Origin: JBEEMU01 sp043778315
Lineage (GTDB): Bacteria > Bacteroidota > Bacteroidia > Chitinophagales > Saprospiraceae
DNA: 5,607 nt
Direction: 5' to 3'
Assembly (NCBI GenBank): GCA_043778315.1
Contig: JAYWGJ010000268.1
Coordinates: 1-5,607, forward strand
The notes under the pieces are model-generated. The model did not search any database. It was not told the DNA's origin and saw only the letters and a list, made by a program, of their open reading frames with translations. Shown here piece after piece: positions 1-4,186 of this stretch (within the stretch, counting starts at the first letter, position 1; the number at the start of each line of letters is the position of its first letter). The position numbers were made by a program, and so were the translations under genes.

Positions 1-438
1 CACGATTACGACTATATTATTATCGATTGTCCGCCGTCGCTCGGGCTGCTCACGCTCAACGCGCTCACGTCTTGTCACTACGTTTATATACCGTTGCAAA
101 CCGAATTTTTGGCGTTGCAAGGCTTAACAAAAATCAAGCAAGTGGTGGATAAAGTCCGCTTTCGCCTCAACCGACAGTTGGAAATCGGCGGCGTGATACC
201 AACCATGTACGACTCTCGCAAAGTACTAAACCGCGACGTATTAGAAACGATTTTGAAGTATTTTGGCGACAAAGTATTTAAGACTTGTATTCGCGAAAAC
301 GTCGCTTTGGCAGAAGCTCCTGCATCGCGCAAAGACATTTTTTCGTATGCCAAAAACAGCATCGGCGCGGTCGATTATATGGATTTGTGTAAAGAAATAA
401 TAGAACGGACAACTGTGGCAGAGGTCATTACGAATTAA
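1..438 (+). CDS. parA: ParA/Soj-family partition ATPase, C-terminal part (5' end outside window)
   Basis: The reading frame is open from the first base and ends at TAA 436-438, giving 145 residues; the N-terminal part with the Walker A lysines lies to the left of the window. The fragment opens with the Walker B region, IIIDCPPSLGLLTLNAL, followed by the family's IPLQTEFLALQGL segment and, near the C-terminus, a block (IRENVALAEAP, later GAVDY) that matches the Soj pattern IPRNVRLSEAP...GAEVY. ParA ATPases bind DNA non-specifically as ATP dimers and are released by a partner protein, moving chromosome origins, plasmids or protein clusters. Whether this copy serves the chromosome origin or another cargo cannot be told; no ParB with the usual chromosomal architecture follows. 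A small DNA-binding protein gene starts 70 nt downstream and is the likely partner. A TTG at 94 is internal and is not the start. Family assignment is firm; the specific role is inferred. Confidence 0.88.
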   Translation, partial: HDYDYIIIDCPPSLGLLTLNALTSCHYVYIPLQTEFLALQGLTKIKQVVDKVRFRLNRQLEIGGVIPTMYDSRKVLNRDVLETILKYFGDKVFKTCIRENVALAEAPASRKDIFSYAKNSIGAVDYMDLCKEIIERTTVAEVITN

Positions 439-508
439 TTACGGCTTCTTTTTTTGTTAAAAAAGCTCTAATTTCTAATGTTTTAATTTTTAATTCACAC
501 AAAACCTC

Positions 509-985
509 ATGGCTAAAAAAAGCGTCCTTTCGTTCAAAGATAGCTTAGATTCTTTGTTCGACGCATTGGAAACGCCCGACGGCGCGATGCAAGACCTGCC
601 GATAATGGCAACAAAACCGAAGACGAAATCGTCTAGTTCGGGCAGTAAATCTTTTTTGGGCGACCTAGAAACGTTCTTTAAAGACACCATAGAAGAAACG
701 CTCGCCGAGAGCATTCAAAATGTAAAAGCAGGCAAAGAGACGAAGCGTCCTGCACGGCGGACTAAACCCTTATTTGGGCTTGATGCCCTAATCCAGAGTA
801 CAGTAGAAACTACAAAAGTGAAGCACGACAAGCAGCAACAGCGCGTTACGCTCACGTTCGATACCGAAAAATTAGACAAACTCAACGAAATAGCCGACCT
901 CGAGCAAGCACGCATCAAAGACATTATCAACGGTCTGATTGCGGATTATATTAATGGTTGGGAAACCGGCAAAAAGAAAAAATAA
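509..985 (+). CDS. Small ribbon-helix-helix protein with three amphipathic motifs; probable ParA partner
   Basis: 158 residues from ATG 509 to TAA 983-985. I do not recognise a named family. The C-terminal third fits a ribbon-helix-helix (CopG/Arc-type) DNA-binding fold: beta strand RVTLTF (112-117), helix A about 118-129, turn, helix B about 135-149 (RIKDIINGLIADYIN), then a lysine tail. The rest is charged, low-complexity and probably disordered (Ser run 41-44, basic patch KRPARR 79-84), but carries three related motifs: LDSLFDALET (13-22), LETFFKDTIEET (53-64) and LDALIQSTVETT (91-102). A basic N-terminus (MAKK) and a C-terminal ribbon-helix-helix domain are typical of the small centromere-binding partners of plasmid-type ParA proteins, and parA lies directly upstream. 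A ParA-linked adaptor for a protein cluster, or a plain transcription regulator of the operon, are alternatives. fabI starts 1 nt after its stop, so the two are almost certainly on one transcript. Confidence 0.8.
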   Translation: MAKKSVLSFKDSLDSLFDALETPDGAMQDLPIMATKPKTKSSSSGSKSFLGDLETFFKDTIEETLAESIQNVKAGKETKRPARRTKPLFGLDALIQSTVETTKVKHDKQQQRVTLTFDTEKLDKLNEIADLEQARIKDIINGLIADYINGWETGKKKK

Positions 986-986
986 A

Positions 987-1820
987 ATGGCTAATAATTT
1001 ATTAAAAGGCAAGCGCGGCATCATTTTTGGCGCGCTCGACGAACAGTCTATCGCGTGGCACGTTGCCGAACGCTGTGTCGCCGAAGGCGCAACTATCGTA
1101 CTCACGAACGCGCCCGTCGCGATGCGTTTCGGTAAAATATTTGAACTCGGAACGAAGCTCGGCGCGGAAGTAATACCTGCCGACGCGACAAGTATGGAGG
1201 ATTTGGAGAACCTTTTGACCAAATCGGTAGAGATTTTGGGTGGCAAATTGGACTTTATATTGCATTCTATCGGTATGTCGATGAATGTGCGTAAAGCGAA
1301 AGCGTACACCGACCTCAACTACGATTTCATGCACAAAACGCTCGATATTTCGGCGATGTCGTTCCACCGATTAATGCAATTGGCGTTGAAAAACGACTCG
1401 ATGAGCGAATGGGGCAGCGTCCTCGCGCTCACTTATATGGCGGCGCAGCGCACTTTTCCTGATTACAACGAAATGGCGGAAGCGAAAGCGATGCTCGAAA
1501 GTTTTGCGCGTAGCTTTGGCTATCATTTTGGCGTGCAAAAAAAGGTGCGCGTCAATACTATTTCGCAGTCGCCGACCTATACTACGGCGGGTAGCGGCGT
1601 GAAAGGTTTTAATGGTTTTTACAGCTTCGCTGACCAAATGTCGCCGTTAGGCAACGCTTCGGCGGCGGCTTGCGCGGATTATTGCGTGGCGATGTTTAGC
1701 GATTTGACGCGCATGGTGACGATGCAAAACCTCTATCACGACGGCGGCTTTTCGCAAATGGGCGTGAGCCAAACCATTATGGACGCTTTTGAGCGCGGCG
1801 CGGAGAAAGGTGCGGAGTAA
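987..1820 (+). CDS. fabI: Enoyl-[acyl-carrier-protein] reductase (NADH), FabI
   Basis: 277 residues. FabI performs the last reduction of each fatty-acid elongation cycle in the cytoplasm, turning trans-2-enoyl-ACP into acyl-ACP with NAD(P)H. It is an atypical short-chain dehydrogenase/reductase. The N-terminus has the nucleotide-binding loop GIIFGALDEQSIAW (11-24), then ADATS (65-69) and HSIG (93-96). The active site is Y150, Y160 and K167 (Y-x6-K), with the same 10-residue Tyr-Tyr and 7-residue Tyr-Lys spacing as Escherichia coli Y146/Y156/K163. The late block TISQSPTYTTAGSGVKGF (191-208) and HDGGFSQMG (251-259) complete the fold. G96 occupies the position of E. coli G93, where substitution gives triclosan resistance, so the wild-type residue is kept. 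ATG 987 is chosen because the product then starts MANNLLKGKRGIIFG, as in relatives; an in-frame TTG at 939 lies inside the upstream gene. Length is normal and no key residue is missing. Confidence 0.96.
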   Translation: MANNLLKGKRGIIFGALDEQSIAWHVAERCVAEGATIVLTNAPVAMRFGKIFELGTKLGAEVIPADATSMEDLENLLTKSVEILGGKLDFILHSIGMSMNVRKAKAYTDLNYDFMHKTLDISAMSFHRLMQLALKNDSMSEWGSVLALTYMAAQRTFPDYNEMAEAKAMLESFARSFGYHFGVQKKVRVNTISQSPTYTTAGSGVKGFNGFYSFADQMSPLGNASAAACADYCVAMFSDLTRMVTMQNLYHDGGFSQMGVSQTIMDAFERGAEKGAE

Positions 1821-1857
1821 GTGTGGTGCTATAAATACAAACTTGGGTAAAAGGTGA

Positions 1858-1886
1858 TTAGCCGCATAGCGGCGACATATCGGTAG
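1858..1886 (-). repeat. Short palindromic intergenic repeat, copy 1
   Basis: The core GCCGC-ATA-GCGGC (1861-1873) is a 5-bp hairpin with a 3-nt loop. The 21 nt at 1858-1878 are identical to 1907-1927. Read on the minus strand, 1886-1860 gives CTACCGATATGTCGCC followed by the core and CT; this matches the plus strand at 2026-2052 in 23 of 27 positions, and all four differences are transitions. No T-run follows the hairpin, so it is not a terminator. It would lie in the 3' untranslated part of a fabI transcript. Confidence 0.8.
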
Positions 1887-1906
1887 TGAGGTTAGGTACA
1901 GGCGGG

Positions 1907-1927
1907 TTAGCCGCATAGCGGCGACAT
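1907..1927 (-). repeat. Short palindromic intergenic repeat, copy 2
   Basis: This is an exact 21-nt copy of 1858-1878 in the same orientation, starting 49 nt after it. It lacks the CTACC-type flank that copies 1 and 3 share, so it is a shorter version of the element. Confidence 0.8.
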
Positions 1928-2025
1928 GTTGTCAAAGGCGTAATAATTTTGAAATATGGCAAATAATGACCTCCTAAAAATATATGCCGCAGCTACGCAG
2001 CTTTAAAATGTATCACCCATTTATT

Positions 2026-2052
2026 CTACCAATATATCACCGCTATGCGGTT
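2026..2052 (+). repeat. Short palindromic intergenic repeat, copy 3 (inverted)
   Basis: CTACCAATATATCACC followed by the core CCGCTATGCGG (sharing its first two C) and TT. It is the reverse complement of copy 1 with four transitions in 27 nt (one falls in the final dinucleotide). Copies 1 and 3 could base-pair across about 140 nt in one transcript or in single-stranded DNA. The upstream AGCTACGCAGCTTT (1991-2004) may be the other end of the same repeat unit, but only one instance is present here to judge by. Confidence 0.72.
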
Positions 2053-2098
2053 TGTTCAGCACAAAAAAAATAGTTAATTTATCATACCACAAAAAAAA

Positions 2099-2131
2099 GT
2101 GCTGTACCTCAACGAGGTACAGCACTTTTTT
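2099..2131. terminator. Bidirectional intrinsic terminator for fabI and sucD
   Basis: A perfect 12-bp stem, GTGCTGTACCTC (2099-2110) with GAGGTACAGCAC (2114-2125), encloses an AAC loop. Six T follow on the plus strand (2126-2131) and eight A precede it (2091-2098), which read as a T-run on the minus strand. It can therefore stop transcription from fabI on one side and from sucD on the other. It lies about 280 nt past the fabI stop and about 200 nt past the sucD stop, so both messages would carry long repeat-bearing 3' ends. Confidence 0.92.
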
Positions 2132-2152
2132 ATTATAGTTAGGAAAGCGTCC

Positions 2153-2290
2153 AAAATAAGTTACTGTATTCTGACTTGTCTTTCGAGCCAAAACTGCGTT
2201 AGATTTATCATTACGATGCACAGCATCGCGCCTCAAATCTGCCTTGTTTTGACTCAAAATCCTGCGTCATAATATTCAGTACCTTATTTT
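2153..2290. repeat. 138-bp imperfect palindrome, MITE-like or foldback element
   Basis: The left arm (about 2153-2219) and right arm (about 2223-2290) are imperfect reverse complements around a 3-nt ACA centre. The best-matching blocks are AAAATAAG at the outer end (2153-2160) against CTTATTTT (2283-2290), TACTG (2162-2166) against CAGTA, GAGCCAAAAC (2185-2194) against GTTTTGACTC (2245-2254 region), AGATTT against AAATCT, and the central CGATGC (2214-2219) against GCATCG (2223-2228). By eye roughly 70% of the arm positions can pair. It encodes nothing convincing and fits a small non-autonomous mobile or foldback repeat. In RNA it would form a long hairpin in the sucD 3' untranslated region. 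Confidence 0.7.
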
Positions 2291-2330
2291 CTCTTCATTC
2301 CTTATAAACAAAAAAACTAGATTTTTCCGA

Positions 2331-3212
2331 TTAGATTTTTCCACTTAGCACTTTCGCCATTGTCGCGCCGATTTGCGCTGGCGAATCGACTACGAAAATA
2401 CCACATTCTGCCATGACGCGCATTTTGGCGGCAGCCGTATCTTCTTCGCCGCCGATGATAGCACCTGCGTGACCCATCGTTCTGCCTTTCGGCGCGGTTT
2501 GTCCTGCGATAAATCCGACCACAGGTTTTTTGTTGCCGTTCGCTTTTATCCAATGCGCCGCGTCGTGTTCGTACTGTCCGCCGATTTCGCCAATCATCAC
2601 AATCGCGTCCGTTTCGGGGTCGTTCATAAATAACTCAACCGCTTCCTTGGTCGTCGTGCCGATGATAGGGTCGCCGCCGATACCGATAGCCGTACTCACG
2701 CCTAAGCCCGCTTTCACGATTTGGTCGGCAGCCTCGTAGGTGAGCGTACCCGATTTTGATACGATACCGATGCGTCCTTTTTTGAACACAAAACCTGGCA
2801 TAATGCCTACTTTCGCTTCGTCGGGCGTGATTACGCCAGGGCAGTTGGGTCCGATTAAGCGGCAATTTTTATTGCTGATATAGGCTTTCGCCTTCACCAT
2901 ATCTTGTACAGGAATACCCTCTGTGATGCAAATAATCACTTGAATACCTGCTTCGGCAGCCTCCATAATGGCATCGGCAGCAAACGCGGGCGGTACAAAA
3001 ATGATAGAAGTATTCGCTTTTGCTTGTTGCACCGCGTCGTTCACGGTGTTGAAAACGGGCAGACCGAGGTGTTGCTCGCCGCCTTTGCCTGGCGTTACGC
3101 CGCCTACTACGGGCGAGCCGTAAGCGAGCATTTGCTCGGCGTGAAACGTACCTTCTTTACCTGTGAAGCCTTGTACGATGATGCGCGAATCCTTATTTAC
3201 TAAAACAGACAT
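2331..3212 (-). CDS. sucD: Succinyl-CoA ligase [ADP-forming], alpha subunit
   Basis: 293 residues, close to the 289 of the Escherichia coli protein. With the beta subunit SucC it converts succinyl-CoA, phosphate and NDP to succinate, CoA and NTP in the citric-acid cycle, the pathway's only substrate-level phosphorylation. The N-terminal CoA-binding domain shows QGFTGKEGTFHAEQMLAYG (14-32) and VTPGKGG (39-45). GPNCPGVITP (121-130), the SKSGTLTYEA segment (152-161) and GIGGDPI (177-183) follow. The phosphorylated histidine is H248 in MGHAGAIIGG (246-255), with partner glutamate E209 in IGEIGG. Nothing essential is missing. ATG 3212 gives the expected MSVLVNK start just before the first beta strand. 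sucC is not adjacent: the gene stands alone between a convergent fabI and a divergent leader region, so the subunits must be co-ordinated from separate loci. A TACCTTTG box about 70 nt upstream is its probable promoter. Confidence 0.97.
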   Translation of the reverse strand: MSVLVNKDSRIIVQGFTGKEGTFHAEQMLAYGSPVVGGVTPGKGGEQHLGLPVFNTVNDAVQQAKANTSIIFVPPAFAADAIMEAAEAGIQVIICITEGIPVQDMVKAKAYISNKNCRLIGPNCPGVITPDEAKVGIMPGFVFKKGRIGIVSKSGTLTYEAADQIVKAGLGVSTAIGIGGDPIIGTTTKEAVELFMNDPETDAIVMIGEIGGQYEHDAAHWIKANGNKKPVVGFIAGQTAPKGRTMGHAGAIIGGEEDTAAAKMRVMAECGIFVVDSPAQIGATMAKVLSGKI

Positions 3213-3279
3213 GGATTTTAAAGAAACTAAAAGTATGAAAAGTAAAATAAAACCAATTGTCTTATTTTGTTCGTTGCCG

Positions 3280-3287
3280 CAAAGGTA
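3280..3287 (-). promoter_or_regulatory. Probable sucD promoter -7 box
   Basis: The minus strand reads TACCTTTG, an exact match to the Bacteroidota -7 consensus TAnnTTTG. A start site would fall near 3275, leaving an untranslated leader of about 60 nt before the sucD ATG. No TTTG lies at the ideal -33 position; the closest is TTGG at about 25 nt spacing, so the -33 half is weak. Confidence 0.55.
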
Positions 3288-3350
3288 GGCATTTAAATAA
3301 ATATTTTTTAATCCAATGGATAATTAATTTGTTTCAATTTCACAGAAAAA

Positions 3351-3382
3351 TTTGCATACCTTATATATATAGCGTAAATTTG
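3351..3382 (+). promoter_or_regulatory. Consensus Bacteroidota promoter for the leader ORF and downstream genes
   Basis: TTTG (3351-3354) is followed after exactly 20 nt by TAAATTTG (3375-3382). This fits the -33 TTTG / 19-21 nt / -7 TAnnTTTG consensus of the phylum's housekeeping sigma factor with no mismatch. Transcription would begin near 3387-3390, about 30 nt before the leader ATG at 3421. Confidence 0.8.
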
Positions 3383-3420
3383 TGTTTCAATATAAAAATC
3401 ATATAGTAAATCAAAAAATC

Positions 3421-3468
3421 ATGGCTTCACGCATCATTCGCATCAGCATTATTATTCGCAAGGCGTAA
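3421..3468 (+). CDS. Isoleucine-rich leader peptide (15 aa)
   Basis: ATG 3421 to TAA 3466-3468 encodes MASRIIRISIIIRKA. Six of 15 residues are isoleucine, three of them consecutive (codons 10-12, 3448-3456), and no valine, leucine or threonine is present. The ORF starts about 30 nt after a consensus promoter and ends 38 nt before the C of the GC-rich stem of an intrinsic terminator, the arrangement of leader peptides in attenuated amino-acid operons (ilv, thr, his, trp). It would act in cis, by where the ribosome pauses, and the peptide itself need have no function. No Shine-Dalgarno sequence is seen; the upstream sequence AAATCAAAAAATC is A-rich, as for the other genes here. The ORF is very short, and chance cannot be excluded from one sequence, but its coincidence with promoter and terminator argues against that. 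Confidence 0.7.
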   Translation: MASRIIRISIIIRKA

Positions 3469-3515
3469 GCGTCGTTGTGCCGTTGATGATTTTTTATATA
3501 TCAAAACGCCCAACA
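3442..3515 (+). promoter_or_regulatory. Putative antiterminator and pause pairing of an Ile attenuator
   Basis: Segment 2, GTTGTGCCGTT (3474-3484), can pair with AACGCCCAAC (3505-3514): nine base pairs with one bulged T (3478) and one C/C mismatch (3480/3509). The second strand is also the left arm of the terminator, so the two structures exclude each other. Segment 1, ATCAGC (3442-3447), inside the isoleucine-codon stretch, can pair with GTTGAT (3482-3487), overlapping segment 2. A ribosome stalled on the Ile codons would leave segment 2 free to form the antiterminator; one reaching the stop codon at 3466 would cover it and allow termination. The pairings are drawn by eye. Confidence 0.5.
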
Positions 3516-3540
3516 GACGCTCGTTTGTTGGGCGTTTTTT
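3503..3540 (+). terminator. Intrinsic terminator after the leader peptide (attenuator)
   Basis: AAAACGCCCAACA (3503-3515) pairs without mismatch with TGTTGGGCGTTTT (3526-3538), giving a 13-bp stem of which nine pairs (3507-3515) lie beyond the A/T base, around a 10-nt loop. The T-run spans 3535-3540. It stands between the consensus promoter and the ATG at 3573, so it must be read through for the next genes to be transcribed from that promoter. Without readthrough it would release an RNA of about 150 nt. Confidence 0.9.
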
Positions 3541-3572
3541 CGTTGTTGTACAATAAAAAAAACATAAAAAAT

Positions 3573-4181
3573 ATGCCAAGTTCTTATTCCAAATTTACCA
3601 ATTACGAAGACCTCAAAGCCTTAGGAATTGAGGTGCGTAATAAGCGTATCAGCCGCGAAGCTATCGCTATCGAGCCGACTAATTGGTTGCGCGATACATT
3701 GCTGATGAACAGCAAACTGCCATTAGCAACCGAAAAAGCAAAATCGGAACTAATAGTAGTGCCTATTTTGACCGAACTTGTAACGCGCAATAACTACGCG
3801 TTCACCTACTTTTCGGGCTATACTTTCAATGTAGATAAGGCGCAGGGCTTGGTTGGTGCGTGTGATTTCTTACTTTCTACGGAGGTCGATACGCCGATGA
3901 TTGCCGCACCAATTATCAGTGTGGTGGAGGCGAAACGCGACAACTTAGACAACGGTATTCCGCAGTGTATTGCGCAAATGTACGCTGCGCAGTTGTTCAA
4001 TATCGAAGCAAAAAGCGATGTTACTACTATTTATGGCGCGGTTTCTACGGGTGGGACGTGGCAGTTTTTGTACCTGAAAGAAAAAGCTGCGTTTATCGAT
4101 ACGCAAGTATTCTATATTAATCAAGACTTGCCCGAACTACTCGGCGCGTTCCAACAAATCATTGATTTTTATATTAAATAA
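3573..4181 (+). CDS. PD-(D/E)XK nuclease-like protein of unknown function
   Basis: 202 residues. The arrangement resembles the PD-(D/E)XK nuclease core: E59 in helix KSELIVVPIL (57-66), D98 in GACDFLLS (95-102), then the hydrophobic strand PIISVVEAKR (113-122) with E119-x-K121, and a glutamine-bearing helix after it (Q131, Q135, Q140). YGAVSTGGTWQFLYL (154-168) adds further core strands. Similar short proteins with VVEAKK...QCIAQM and a later G.W.F pattern are, as I recall, common as uncharacterised proteins in Bacteroidota and cyanobacteria; no substrate is known to me. ATG 3573 is chosen because the in-frame GTG at 3477 would translate straight through the terminator stem. It is the first gene after the putative Ile attenuator and is followed 5 nt later by a secreted-protein gene, so the two probably share a transcript. 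No methyltransferase or restriction subunit is next to it. Fold assignment is moderate, function unknown. Confidence 0.75.
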   Translation: MPSSYSKFTNYEDLKALGIEVRNKRISREAIAIEPTNWLRDTLLMNSKLPLATEKAKSELIVVPILTELVTRNNYAFTYFSGYTFNVDKAQGLVGACDFLLSTEVDTPMIAAPIISVVEAKRDNLDNGIPQCIAQMYAAQLFNIEAKSDVTTIYGAVSTGGTWQFLYLKEKAAFIDTQVFYINQDLPELLGAFQQIIDFYIK

Positions 4182-4186
4182 AAAAT

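Larger units (their letters stand above)
1821..2330. other. 510-nt non-coding spacer between convergent fabI and sucD
   Basis: No credible protein gene is seen here on either strand. Going left to right it holds two direct copies of a short palindromic repeat (1858-1878, 1907-1927), a 16-codon ATG-initiated mini-ORF (1956-2006), an AGCTACGCAGCT palindrome-like segment (1991-2002), an inverted copy of the first repeat (2026-2052), a strong bidirectional terminator (2099-2131) and a 138-bp imperfect palindrome (2153-2290). The spacer is far longer than the other gaps in the window, and most of its length is accounted for by repeats. Confidence 0.8.
3213..3572. other. Divergent regulatory region between sucD and the nuclease-like gene
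   Basis: These 360 nt contain no full-length gene. The left part (3213-3350) is AT-rich and carries the sucD promoter box on the minus strand. The right part has, on the plus strand, a consensus promoter (3351-3382), a 15-codon leader ORF (3421-3468), a putative antiterminator pairing (3474-3514) and an intrinsic terminator (3503-3540), ending 32 nt before the next start codon. Confidence 0.8.

Noticed and set aside
444..466. Hairpin GCTT-TTTT / AAAAAAGC after parA, considered as a terminator
   Set aside because: The stem is nearly all A/T with a bulge, and no clean T-run follows; it looks like chance in an AT-rich gap.
453..483. TTTG plus TAATGTTT as a promoter for the ribbon-helix-helix gene
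   Set aside because: The spacing of 19 nt is right, but the -7 box misses two of the six fixed consensus bases, so it is not supported.
939..986. Upstream TTG start that would add 16 residues to FabI
   Set aside because: It lies wholly inside the ribbon-helix-helix gene, and the added residues precede the normal FabI N-terminus.
872..1367. Minus-strand ORFs of 148 and 121 codons opposite the start of fabI
   Set aside because: They are shadows of the GC-richer fabI coding strand; the fabI frame has a full conserved protein with its active site.
1858..1927. Repeats considered as a CRISPR array
   Set aside because: There are only two direct copies with a 28-nt gap, the third is inverted, and no cas gene is present; the hairpin-bearing intergenic repeat explanation fits better.
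2021..2257. 78-codon minus-strand ORF across the fabI-sucD spacer
   Set aside because: It runs through the bidirectional terminator, one repeat copy and half of the palindrome; its composition follows those elements and shows no domain. It is an open frame within repeats.
3477..3572. GTG start that would add 32 residues to the nuclease-like protein
   Set aside because: It would translate the whole terminator stem and T-run; ATG 3573 has an A-rich upstream region and gives a sensible N-terminus.
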